A DNA stretch of 64,000 nt from Hybos culiciformis (lineage: Eukaryota; Arthropoda; Insecta; Diptera; Hybotidae): NCBI GenBank assembly GCA_964007475.1, contig OZ023273.1:140651308-140715307 (forward strand), written 5' to 3'. Shown one piece after another: positions 1-11,972 of the stretch; within the stretch, counting starts at the first letter, position 1; every line of letters starts with the position of its first letter. The translations under genes and the position numbers were made by a program. The notes under the pieces were generated by a model. The model saw nothing but the letters and a program-made list of their open reading frames with translations, ran no database searches and was not told where the DNA came from.

Positions 1-18
1 TTTTTAAATTATTTACAG

Positions 19-491
19 ATCTAATTCCAAAACCAACTCATTTATCGATTGATGTTCGATTGGTTAACGATGGGATGACTCCAGGAGTAAGTGACAAGAA
101 TACTGGCATGTGCCCGTGCCACGAAACAAATACCTGGGGTTCGAATCAACCAAACGTCGAGCAAATTGTTTGTCAATATCAAATTGATAGTTTAACTGAA
201 TTAGCATTACATTTATTAAAAGACTCAAAAGATGATAAAAAATTAGTTCTTAGTGGAACATTTGACACATCACTTAATTCTATTGACCAAGTTCAACGTA
301 TCCTAAGTGGTTTGGAATTATACGACTTAAATGATAAAATAAAAAGGGCTGAATATATGCAGTGTGGTATTATATTTGAAATGTCTTCAATTATTGATAA
401 AAAACGTATACTATTGAGAGCCACAAATGACTTAAAACATTCCAGCCCCTATACAATTATTATTCCTGAACAAAGTTCTTGTATTACTTGA
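19..491 (+). CDS. Terminal exon of an unrecognised protein (5' part off the window)
   Basis: A polypyrimidine/ACAG acceptor ends at base 18. The exon then stays open for about 157 codons to a TGA at 489-491, entered in phase 1 (two bases complete a codon split with the missing exon). The start of the gene lies left of the window. The predicted C-terminal part is soluble and mixed alpha/beta-like, with a CPCHETNTWGS segment near its beginning and an amphipathic stretch around SLTELALHLLKDSKDD. It ends in SSCIT. No signal peptide or membrane segment is visible in this part. Codon use and charge distribution look like a genuine protein. I do not recognise the family and give no function. Confidence 0.75.
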
Positions 492-2222
492 TTATTTAAT
501 AATAAATGGTAATTAAAATTGATAAAATAATTTTTTATTAAAATTTAGAAATTTTTAGTTTTTAATCAATGTGTATGTTTCTTAGAATCAATTATTATAT
601 TAGACTATTATTGGTTAGCATTTATTAAAAAAAAAAATTAATAAATATGCAAAATTAAGAACAAAAATATCGAATGGCACAAAAAATCGCAAAAAGTGTT
701 CAGCAATTAATTTTTCTACACAAAAATTCATTAATAACCTTATCTTTGCGATGGCCCCCATGTTGTGAGTAATTTAAAATATTTTTATTTTTACATATTT
801 ATTTTTTATGAATTTTCTTTTTTTGTAATAAAATTTTAATTTTTTATCATGTTGAAAAGTATATATAAACAGACAATTCATGTTAAAAAATTAAAAATGA
901 AATTTCAAAAATTTATCTTTAGAGAATTATAATTTTTCTGATAAATTTTATGTTGTATGTTTGAATTTTTTTTTTTTTATTCAATTTTTTACTTTACTTT
1001 ATTTTAAAAATTTGTTTATTTTGCACCCTACGGGAAAATAAATAGTTTTTTTTTATATATATATAAATATAATAATAATAAAAATATATAGTATCTGCAA
1101 ATATTTTCATTCCTTTTGCTCATAAAAATATTTTGTAACAGTTGAAAAAAAAAAAACTCAAAATATATAAGTAGTATTATGTGCATTGTATATATATATT
1201 TACCAGAATAAAACCAAAACAAATTGTAAAAAGTTTAAACAATATTTATCAGAGTTACATAATTTTTTTGATATAGAGAAAGAAAATTCATTGACTGACA
1301 AATCAATTGATGATTTAGTGTCGGTTCTTTAGTTAGCTTAGCTTTATTGGATATACATTTGTTTATTATACACATTTGTTTATTTAAATTACAAATCTTT
1401 CACCATTAAAAATAGTTCAGAAAGGACCTAACTTTCTTCCAAGGCTTAAAATTTCTTGAACCATTACTAATTCATATATTGATTATAATTTTATATAAAT
1501 AATAATTCTTTAGAAGTGCCGTTCGGAACGAGATACTGCTTATAAAAAAAAAAATTTCGGTTTGGAATTCAACCTTCTACTGAATAAGAATGTTATATGA
1601 GATGATTCGAATTCGGATATAGAATATCTTCTTTTTTTTTATCTTATTTTCATATTCAAAAATTTCATATAACTTTTCGGACAGCATTTTTGTGATGCTT
1701 ATTTTTGGGAAAGAAAATTAAACTCCAATTGGGAAATGCAGATATTATGAACATAAAAAATATAAATTGTATTTTTTAATGAATTTTTTTTTTTTGCGTA
1801 CAAATTTGATTTTAGTTCAAAATAATTGTTTTATCGGAAATAAAAAAATCAGATAAAAAGTGATTACATTTTCCATATTGCTTATGTGTATATGAATTTA
1901 TGAACAAAAATTTCAAAGCAGTCGCCTTATATTCCAAAATGAGTGCCAAATATAGTATTTATGGGAATAATACTATTTGCACTTTATTTATAAACAAACA
2001 ACAAACAAATTGAAAATAATAGTATCCTATATTTTTTTAACACATTAAAAAATATACTTTTTAATAAATACAAATAAAGATATAAGGATTTGGTAACAAA
2101 CCCGTTGGTTTCTATTATTTTGATATTGAATTATTTCAAAATTCTTCTTTGAAATTTTATCCTTTTTTCTTGCATCAATTTCAAAAACATTGTTTTTCGG
2201 CCATGGAAAGTTTTACATAAAA
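492..2222. other. AT-rich intergenic stretch
   Basis: This holds the 3' flank of the first gene and low-complexity A/T sequence. No gene is supported. A short ATG-containing segment at about 742-755 is followed by GTGAGT and could be a tiny 5' exon, but no partner exon was found. A small acceptor-preceded open patch near 1515-1600 is interrupted by a long A run. Confidence 0.5.
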
Positions 2223-3042
2223 CCCTTTGCACACTTCTAATTGAGTCTGATTCAATAAGACGTGATACTGAGTCCGTCTAAAATACGAAAATAATAAAAC
2301 AATAATTTAAATTAGGAAAAGTTAAATAAAAAATTTAGTTATTAATTTAAAATTAAATATTTATTTAAAAATAATTATTTTTTTAATTTATTTGTTTGAA
2401 ATAAATTCAACTAAAATCACAAAAAAAAAAAAAACAAAAGAGCTGTCATGGGACACCAGTTTGGAACGTAGTTCCTTAGCGTACATATAAGTAATTTTCA
2501 TTTTTTATCAATTCAAAATTTTATTAATTTAAAAAAAAGAAACTTTTTTCTACTTTTCCCAGTTTTCTCTAATTTTGCATTTTTTTCATTTAAAGAAACT
2601 TTTTTTAAGGAGCAATTTTAGACTGTTTTTTCGAATTTCGAAGATCTTTTTTGACATCAAAAATTCAAAAAGCTAAAACTAAGAGTCTGTTCACTTATTA
2701 ATGATTATTGAAAAAATTGGAATCGGATTTAATATTCCAGATTTTTTAATTTGTAAACGACACGATTTTACTGCTGTTATTTAAAAAAATTAAATAATTT
2801 TGTACTAAAGCCGTTCACAAATTCAAATTTACTTCTTAAAATTCTGCAAAGGGAAATTTTAAATTTCCCATAACAAACTAAATTTGTAGATGAATTCAAA
2901 AACTAAAATTGTATAGAAAAGAAAAAAGCGGCAAAAATGGGTAAGAAAATTCGGTCGGTCACGTATTATTATAAGTTTTTGATTTCAGTCAGCCAAATAT
3001 TAAGTAGTTGATTTTAGCAGATTATACAGAATGCAGAATTTT

Positions 3043-3212
3043 TTTCACCCATAAGTATGTGCTATTTTTCGCCATTGGGGCACTATTTGAATATTTAACT
3101 AAGTATGACTCTTTTGTTTACATTTGTTTTCACCCATAAGTATGTGCCTTTTTTCGCCATAGGAGTTATATTTGGAGATTTAAACAAGTGAATACTTATA
3201 AATTTAAATTTT
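3043..3212. repeat. Two-copy tandem repeat, 85-bp period
   Basis: The block CACCCATAAGTATGTGC, followed by a T run and CGCCAT, occurs at 3046 and again at 3131. The copies diverge after about 40 bp. It lies inside the candidate inverted-end element. Confidence 0.7.
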
Positions 3213-3693
3213 TTGTTTTTGTTGTTTTTGCAACACAAAAAAAAGAAATATCATAAGCCAAAATGGCAAAGTATCGAAATTAGTATGAAAATCTAAATTT
3301 TATTTGAACTATAAAATATTTATTAGTTAATAATAAAAAATTAATATTTACTAAATATTCAATTTTATAAATATTTTATAAATTGAAATAAAATTTAAGT
3401 TTATCAATTTTCATACAATGTTCAATACAAATACAAGAGCCGGCGGGACGTTTGATAGATGTGAAACATCGGAATTATTTTGTACAGATAATATTGATAG
3501 ATAACTTTGATAGAATTTTGGATTTTAATTTTATAAATTTCATTGGATGTTTACTATTCTTTTTGTTTTATTTCAATTAATTATTAATACAAACCAAAGA
3601 ACACAATATTTATTAAAATACCTAAAAAAATATAATAAAAATATAATAATTTTTTTTAACTTCTTTTTTTTGTTTATCATGTACCGACAGATG

Positions 3694-3807
3694 CCGACGC
3701 GATCATATTTTTGGTCGCTGCGGCTTAGCAGCGATATTTTCAAAATTTTTTGGAACTGCTGCTAAAAAAAAAAATCATTGCTCGCTCAAAATCTATGATC
3801 GCGTCGG
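3694..3807. mobile_element. Hairpin-forming miniature element (MITE-like)
   Basis: CCGACGCGATCATA at 3694-3707 is repeated as its exact reverse complement at 3794-3807. Looser matches with a GTACCGACA motif extend outside both arms. The interior is short and non-coding and is GC-richer than the surroundings. This is typical of a small non-autonomous element nested in the larger one. No clear target duplication was identified. Confidence 0.45.
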
Positions 3808-5909
3808 TGTGTGTACCGACACTATGTACTGACACTAAAGTGTTCAAATTTTTAATAAATTTTTCCATAAGAGCGTAGAATAAGGAACTACGTTCCAAAA
3901 ATTAAAAATTATTTGCTTTGCTGTCAAAATAAGTACAAAATAATTCTTTCGAAATGTGAACAAGTTAAGACTATATTAATACTGAACTCAGTAGTAAAGT
4001 GTGTAAAGGGTATAAAGCGAAAGCTTTTTGATTACAACTATTATACATTATTAAGTAATTTTGCTAATATTAAGTAAACCTAAAAATTAAAAATTAGTAT
4101 AATTATTTAATATACAAAATTGTTTACCTAGGATCTTACAACGTAAATAAATAAATTTTTTAACGACAACATAAAATAAGACACATATTAATTTTCTACA
4201 CTATGTAATACATATCACATATGTTGCATTCTTGAATAAATATATGTACATAATATTCTTTAATCTAATTTTATTTCATTTACTCTCTAAAAGCTTTATA
4301 TCTTAATGAATAATTAATCAAGTTAAATAACTTTATTAGAAAGACGTATACAACATTTTTTGCTTATACTTCACATATCAGTACATACATAGTATTTATA
4401 CTATAAATTTTCTTACTTCTTAATATACTTAATATACTTATATACCTGACAAATATTTGATGGAATATGAATATAATTAAATTGTAGATGATGTCCTTTA
4501 TTATAGAACCATGACAGAAATTTTTAATTGGATATCTAGTTACAAATAAATTACAAAATAATAAATCTGTTAAATTGAATACATATTAAAATTCCCTTTG
4601 GAAGGTATCGTTATAATATTTCTAGTTTAAAAAAATAAAAAATAAAAAAAAAAAAATTATGTATATGGATTTGTATTTAGAGTGTTGTACATCATGTATT
4701 ATACAATTCGTAGTATAAAAGTTAATAAACTTTTTTAATAAATTTATAATGTAACAGAGCGTAATTTTAAAATTTTTTTTTCTCAACACATTTAAATATA
4801 AAAATTAAAATCATTAAAAAAGAAATAATTTTGCAATCAACATAAAATTGGTTTATCTACTTATTTTCTGGATATTGAATTTACTTCTGGAAGATAACAA
4901 AAATATGCTCTTAATCCGAATCCTTTTATAATTATAAATTTTTTTAATAATATTAAAATCGCAAAATTGTACGAGTATCCAAAATATTCAATTGAGTCGT
5001 ATATTTTGAATATTGTACCTTAAGCTTTTCACTTTGGAAAATTAAAAAATTAAGAAATTTATATTTCGTTTTATTATATCTTTATTCTTTTTCCCAAGAT
5101 AATCTATACCAAAGTCCAATATAAATTAAAAAAAAAAAGAAGTGAAATATATGTTTTTTTTCCAAACAAAAAATTTATTACTTCTAACTTAATACAATTT
5201 TAGTCTAAATTTATAATTTAATTTAATTGAAATCACTATTTTCCTGACTTTTTAAAGTTATTGCATTTTCGTCTCCGGATTTTTATCTTCTTTATTCCTT
5301 CTATTCAGCCAAAAAAACCAATTAGTTATTTGTGTTTATATAAAAAAAAAAGAATAAAAAAAATGCAAAGGAAAAAGGATCTTCGATATACAAATATTTA
5401 CAAAAAAAAAAAAAAGTGGAATAAACACAATAGCTTGTCAAGATACTAGTGGAAAAATAGGATATGTACCCCTAGGATTCCTTTTCCTATATTTATGTTT
5501 TGAGGACATTCATCCTTTAAAAAGAATATATACAAAATATAAATCTATAGGTTCGATTAATCTAAAATCTTCTTATTATTTAAATTGTTTTATTTGTTCC
5601 ACTGTTTCAAAAAAATATATATAAAATTTATTAAAAACTTAAATAGCGGTTTTGCAGGAATTAAATTTTATTGACTTAAAGTAACCCTTTTGTTGTCAAT
5701 TGTTACTTGAAGAATATACCTTGTTAATTTTAATTCCATGATTAATATACGTAGTTCCGTAAATTTTATAACTTTCAAACTGAATATAAAGTAAAAATCA
5801 TTATAAATTTTTTCATTTATCTATGCATAGGTCCTTGAAGGATTCGCTGACTATTATCAATTTTTCACACAATACAATTATCTCTATATTTTTTCTTAAT
5901 TTTTTCTTA

Positions 5910-6152
5910 TCATCCTTGAATCATCCAAACATTTTTCTTCCAACGAAGTGTAGAAAATACCCATAGTAACCATTGTTCCAATAGAAAAACCACACTATTG
6001 TGTCGTTGAATACGAATAAATAATTTCATTTCAAGCCCTTTTTCAACTCCAGGATATTTTTCTATTGAGAAAATAAATAATTCTTGCCAAAGACACGTTT
6101 TATTTCTTTTAATTAAAAAAAAAAAAATAATAAAAAATTTATTTATATACAT
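5910..6152 (-). CDS. Low-confidence ORF or exon, unrecognised
   Basis: An open frame of 80 codons. Its first ~15 codons are AT-driven hydrophobic sequence. The remainder reads like real protein (for example CLWQELFIFSIEKYPGVEKG and LLEQWLLWVFSTLRWKKN), with several Trp and Arg codons that are improbable in random AT-rich DNA. It ends in TGA at 5910-5912. It could be one exon of a minus-strand gene or a relic. No domain is recognised. Confidence 0.2.
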   Translation of the reverse strand: MYINKFFIIFFFLIKRNKTCLWQELFIFSIEKYPGVEKGLEMKLFIRIQRHNSVVFLLEQWLLWVFSTLRWKKNVWMIQG

Positions 6153-7140
6153 ACCTACATATGTATATTATTTGTTTTACGACCCACAATTCATTTCAAG
6201 AGAGTGAAAAATATTGCATTGTGGTGAAAAATAGAACATGAAATTAAAATTTGTATTCAAGCTTCTATTTTTTTTTTTATGTGAAAATTATATATATAAA
6301 TTTTTTTTTTATGTTTTTATTTCTCTCATCGTCTAATAAAAATGTCTCAATAATTTAATAGTTAGTCTGCTTAAAATTAAACATAAAAAAAAATAAAATA
6401 CACAATAATGACATTTACACACGAAATCTGAATAAATATAAAGAGCAAAAATTTGATCCCCGTGTGCAAAATGCATCATTATTATACTTTTATTTATTTA
6501 TTTTTTTTTTTAAGTAGTTAAATGCAGTTTTATACATAAAATATAATATTAATTTTAAATTAAATTGTTGAAGCGAATATAGTCAAGTACTATATGGATA
6601 TGGATATAGTATCATTATAAAAATACTTAGTAAGGTTGGCTGACAGTTTTGAATGAAATATTGTCCGTAATTAAGTAATTAATTTTTTTTTGATCGCTCT
6701 AAGATACGCTTTCTATGATACACTGTCTATGATACACTATTTATGATCCATTCTCTTAATCCTCGTCAACGAAAACGAAATTTTTGAAAATATTTCTGTT
6801 ATAGTGAAAGTTATTATCAAACTCCTGCCAAGATTATTTTATTTTATTCGCAGTAAAAATTTTGAATAGTATTGGTACAGCATACGACATTCATGTGAAC
6901 AAACTCTTTCTAAAACAAAATACCAAAAATAAATGTTGTTTAAATCTGTTTTGGGCTTATTGTGGAATGTATTGCATTTTTTGTAAAAGAAACATGCTTT
7001 AATAATATTTTTCCAAATGGGTTTTCTTTATTTATTTTATTTTATTTCATTTTTTTTTTTGTTTTCTCTCCATTTTCAACAAGAAAAAATGCGAGGAAAA
7101 AAAAAAATTATTGTAAAAACAAAATAATATAAAATTTAAA

Positions 7141-7383
7141 ATGATGACATATTTCATGACTACAAAATACCATTATTTGTTTTCTTTTCTGGTTCTGAGA
7201 GTTTTTATTTTTTTTATTTATTTACTTTTCATTTTTATTTTCATTTTGTCTCGATCAAAAACTAGGTTCCAGGAGGAAACTGAAGTCGAGAATAATATAA
7301 GCTCGAAATTAAAGTGTTGTTATAAACGTAAAGATTTGGATGAGTTTCACGATATATTAAACGTAACCTCTCGATTAGAATAA
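7141..7383 (+). CDS. Low-confidence small ORF with one membrane segment
   Basis: Eighty codons from an ATG-ATG pair to TAA. A strongly hydrophobic first half (about residues 12-36) is followed by a charged tail with FQEETEVENN and CCYKRKDLDEFHDILN. The tail looks coding, with balanced codons and acidic and basic clusters. The hydrophobic half lies in a T-rich tract and could be an intron end; an acceptor-like CTAG lies at about 7261-7264. It is either a small single-pass protein or one exon of a larger gene. Function unknown. Confidence 0.2.
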   Translation: MMTYFMTTKYHYLFSFLVLRVFIFFIYLLFIFIFILSRSKTRFQEETEVENNISSKLKCCYKRKDLDEFHDILNVTSRLE

Positions 7384-9191
7384 AACCTTATAAACTCAGT
7401 TTCTTGATCAAAGATTTAAAAAAAAAAAATAAAATTCCCGTAGGAGGATCATGAATTTTTATGCATGTATGAATTTTTATGGATATATACACATTAATTT
7501 TTTCCTTATTTTTTCTATTAATTTTTCTCTAAGTACTCGGCGTGAATCTTCGAGAATAAGATAATTTAGTAAATTATGTGCAATGTTAATATCAATAACA
7601 CAGTAATAATGTCATCCTTTAGAAAATGAACGAGATTACACGTATTTTGCCATTCAAAGAATTGAAATCGATTAAGAGTTCATTAGTTATATTTTATAAT
7701 TAGTTTAGTGGAGAACAGATAGACAGTTTTGAGAAAAACTATGCTAAAAAATAAAAAAACAACAACTAAATCAAACATATAGTTATCAAAGTTATAGTTT
7801 TAATTAATATTGTTCATTCAAACACCAGACTTTTAAGTTAAATTGAATTAAATTAATAAATCTTTAATTTTATTCTTTAAATAATATTTCAATGAAAACA
7901 AAAAAAACTTTTATTTAAATTATTTTATTTTTATTAGACTCATCTCATTAGACTATTATATATACTTTTAATTCATTATTTTACTTTTAAAATTCAATTC
8001 GAAAAGTTTTTCAAATTCCAAAAAAAAAAATATTAATAATTATCTTTTCCCAATTAAAAATTTAATTACTCTTGACAAAAAAGTTCAAACATTTTAATAC
8101 AAAAAAATAATAAATTGAGAAAAATAAATTAAATGATTTTAAATTGATGAAAAATTATTGAAGTGAAAATTAAAGGTCCATTTTCACATTTAGAAATTTC
8201 TATTAATTTTTATTTATTTTATAGATCAACGTTTGGCAAGGAAGAATGGCGGCTCAAACACGTCCCTAAAAATTAAGTATAAGAAGTTAGAATTTCGATG
8301 AAAAACTTGAACAAATTAAAATAAGGAAGCCTAAGCTCACAGTAAGAAACAAAATTCTGAATTTTGACATATATCAATGTTAAATAAAAATGATTGGATC
8401 ATTTACAAAAATTTTGGGAAAACTCTATTTTACATGTCGTAATTTTTTTTTTTCAATTTGAACATAATTTTATTTATTTCAAAGCTCTTATTTTTTTTTT
8501 TTTTCATAAATTAAAATTTATTATCAAGTAAGAAAAACTATTCGCCAGAGATCATAAAATTTTATTGAAACATATTTTTTTTAATAAAATGGAATTTTTG
8601 TAAATTTTATTTTTTATTTTTTCTTCTTCCTGTTAGTGAATTATAAACATTTTTTCACAATGCAGATGTGACTTTTCGTTTGATATCAAACAGAAAAAAA
8701 AAAATAAAAAATTAGAAATTTTTTATTTATATTATTTTTTATTTTCACAGGATTTTTTTTTATTCTTTTTTTCATTCATTTTTTTATGAAATACCTAAGA
8801 GTTTTCTCGTAAAACATTACTTCATTCCGTTATTATATTACTATCAGTAAATTACATTTTTTTTTATTTTACAATTTGTAAAAATGGTGCAGCAGATGCT
8901 GGAATATAACAATAATGTGTAATAGTTGCATAAAATATTTATGTAAAGCATAAGTAAATAAATAAAAAATAAAATAAAACATATATAAACATTAAAATAA
9001 AGAAAATTATTAATGTGTACGTACATATGCATGTCTATCTCTATATTAAAAAAAAATTATAATTCACATTATGGGTTATATTTAATGTATTGCTTTTGCA
9101 AGGGCAGTGCTACTTTTCAGCTTCCTACTCTGTCCTTGCAACAAATTTGTACGGCTTTTTGTACTGCTTTTCGGTACAATTTGGTTAAAAG

Positions 9192-9289
9192 TCAATTATT
9201 GCAAGACTTTGGATATTTATTGAATTTGATAATTTTAAGAGATTTTCGAAACTTTTCATCTAAATACTTAATAGCATCGGGAGCTGTTC
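9192..9289 (-). pseudogene. Orphan terminal-exon-like segment
   Basis: Reading leftwards, an acceptor (ATTAG) is followed by two bases and 31 open codons ending in TGA at 9192-9194. The segment includes APDAIKYLDEKFRKSLKIIK, which is well-formed protein sequence. Beyond the stop the same frame continues to look coding for about 20 more codons (KAVQKAVQICCKDRV) before another stop, so this may be a decayed copy of a larger gene. The opposite strand is also open here, so the assignment is tentative. Confidence 0.25.
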
Positions 9290-11520
9290 CTAATTTTATC
9301 TACATATATATTTATATCAATTTACATTAAATTCGAACATATGTCATCAAGGTTGAAAATAAAAAACATCAATGTCAATCTGAAACAAAAAAAAAAAAAC
9401 AAAAGCAACAACCAATATTAATCTAAATGAAAAATTAAACCCAAACAAAAAGAAGATTCAATAATGTACATATACATATATAATAATATATCGCATTATT
9501 ATAAATCTATTTTTGGTTATAATAATATTGTTTTTTTTTATGATAAATTGCAACAAGGCGACTGAATATAGATTTCCATTTATCGTAACATCACATGTAA
9601 CCATCGATTAATTTTCTGTTTCATTACGTTTTAATAAATTTGAAATTCATTGATGCATAGCAAAAATAAAACAAAATAAATCAATTAAAAATATCCACTT
9701 GATTGGGAAAACTTTATCTTTATTTTCACACAATTTACATAATAAACACTTTTGGTAAAATTTTCACAATTTTTTTTTTTATTTTTATTTTTTATTTTAT
9801 TTGCCAATCACTTTTAATTTTAATATTACTCTTCGTAAAATTGTCCTGTTATCCATCCAAACATTTTATTTTAGTTTGACTGAACATTAATTTTTTTCAG
9901 ATAAGAAACCGTTCAATAGATTCGCGATATTATATATAAATTAAAAACAAAAAACGAATACTACACTAAAGTATGTAATTAAATCAGAAGTTAATTTCGA
10001 ATTTTCAATCCTTTTTGAGATGATATTATTAAATGAAGAATCTGCCACCTATAAAAAAATAATGAATTTCCTTAACTGAACCATAATGACATGTAAGGCT
10101 TAGGCGCATAGATATGATAATTTTTATAATTAAAGCAATTTAAAAATGTTGTAATTAATTAACATAATTACTAATTGTGTAGTTTACATTTTTTTTTGTC
10201 ATTCCAAATAAATTTTTAAGATCATCTTTTAAACAAAATATTAAATACAAAAGTTAACTTTCATCTCATAAACTTTTCAATCTCATTATACCAGGCCACA
10301 TTTTGTTAAATGTACCAAAATTTATCTATTCTGCATAAAAAAAAAATATATAATATTATATGTATATATTTTTTGGAAAATGCATTTTCACAAAAAGCAT
10401 TACCAAAATTGGTTTTCATTCTTAATATTTTATGTATATAAATATGTATATAATACATATAAATGGCAAAAATCAGAATAATAAAAATAAATTTTGCATA
10501 AAAAAGTTTTCTTTGTCAGTAACTTTTATTATGTTGGCAAAATTTATTGGGGGGAAAAACTTTTTGTACTTCTAGAGGTAAAAATAAACAAATGAAAATG
10601 TAAAATAATATTGTCAATTTATTGACCAATTGAAGCATCACAAAAAAAAAATTAAATTGAAATTGTGAAACACTTTAAATGTAAATTTTATTTTTCTTTT
10701 TTATTATAGAGATAACATTTTACTTTTATAATAAAATATAATTCAACATAACATCTTTATTTTTTTTATTTTCCTAATAATTTCGATGTTTGGTATTTTA
10801 AATTTGTATACATAAAAAATTATATACATACATAATATTATACACAATAAAATTGACGTTTTTATATAAGTTAAATTAAACGTTAGTATGTATTACATTT
10901 AAAAAGTCAGATAATTATACTTTTATTAATAATTTATATGGGATAGATAATCAAACATTAACCCCATGATGATGCATGTATAATAAATACCATACGAAAT
11001 CGAAATCCCATGAAAATTTATTGGAAATAGTATATTATCACATTGAAGCTGAAATTGTGTTACAAAGAATCAGTGAATTGAAATGAAATATTATAATTTA
11101 CATATTTGTACTCATATATATCATTATTTTTGAAGAGTATAATGTACATAATAATGCTTTTTCTCATCATAATCTACAAATTTTATTATCAAATGGCACA
11201 TATTATAAGTATTTGCCAAGCACGTTTACTTTATCGTTATAATAATTAACGTTAATAATGTTAATCAGTCGCGTAAAACAGAAGATAATGTACGATATTA
11301 TATATACTACATATAGTGAATATAGATAAGAAAGTTTTTAATTTTATAACTTTAGTTATGCTTATGATTTTTATTTATCTTACATTATGTATTATTTTAA
11401 TTTGTAAAACTAAAGAATTTAATACATATACATTTAAAATATCATATGTATGTAATATAATTGAGGAATTATTATAAAATTTTATTTGACTTAAATAAGA
11501 AAAATTAAAAACTCAAAACA

Positions 11521-11710
11521 AGCGTTTTATGCTTTCTTTATTCGATTTCTCTGTTGAAAAATACGTTCCACATCTCCCCATATTCGATAAATGATGCATT
11601 TTTAGTTTTTGCGTTTTTTGCTACCTTAGAAGTTGCATTGCCGCATTTTATTTCTATCTTATTTGATTTTCTTATATGAAAAATGTGTTCCACTTTTTCC
11701 CATAAATAAA
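11521..11710. repeat. Degenerate two-copy repeat upstream of the transporter gene
   Basis: Two related segments of about 55 bp, beginning near 11526 and 11647, share the order TTTAT-TTCT-TTATT-GATTT and then GAAAAAT, GTTCCAC and CCCATA. The copies have diverged. They lie 160-350 bp upstream of the transporter's initiator and may be an old duplicated regulatory module or a relic. Confidence 0.35.
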
Positions 11711-11873
11711 TTTCAACGATATTTTGTTTTTGATTTGCACTCTCTATATAAGAATTTTATCTGAATTCCATTAAAAATTTGCTTACATTAAGATTTAAAA
11801 TGGAAACATCCCGATGTTGAGATTAGATTAGTTTTATTTTTTTTTTACATTTTTATCAAAAACTCAATATTCT

Positions 11874-11879
11874 TCAGTC
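11874..11879 (+). promoter_or_regulatory. Initiator (TCAGTC) of the SLC16 transporter gene
   Basis: Matches the arthropod initiator TCAGT and lies 94 bp upstream of the ATG at 11973. No TATA box is evident. This is inferred from motif and position only. Confidence 0.35.
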
Positions 11880-11972
11880 AGATAAAATTGTGATTCTGAT
11901 ATAATACTTAAAATAATTTTTCTCAGGTTTTCAAGATTATATTTCATTTAATTTAAATTATAATAATTTGCA

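Larger units (their letters stand above)
2223..4010. mobile_element. Candidate DNA element with inverted ends, no transposase seen
   Basis: CCCTTTGCACACTT at 2223-2236 is matched in inverted orientation at 3997-4010 (13 of 14 bases), and the similarity continues inwards for about 25 further bases with gaps. A second, exact 19-bp inverted pair (core GGAACGTAGTTCC) sits inside at about 2460-2478 and 3881-3899. The interior has no transposase-like frame. It contains an 85-bp tandem repeat and a hairpin element. Tips beginning CCC recall piggyBac-type ends, but the flanking bases are not a clean TTAA duplication, so the class is open. Confidence 0.45.
4011..11510. other. Long gene-poor region with scattered coding-like patches
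   Basis: Mostly A/T homopolymers and dinucleotide runs. No complete gene can be supported. Open, codon-like patches occur at 5910-6152 (-), about 6740-6990 (+), 7141-7383 (+), 8225-8276 (+) and 9192-9289 (-). They may be exons or relics of one or more diverged genes. The strongest are listed separately. Confidence 0.5.
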
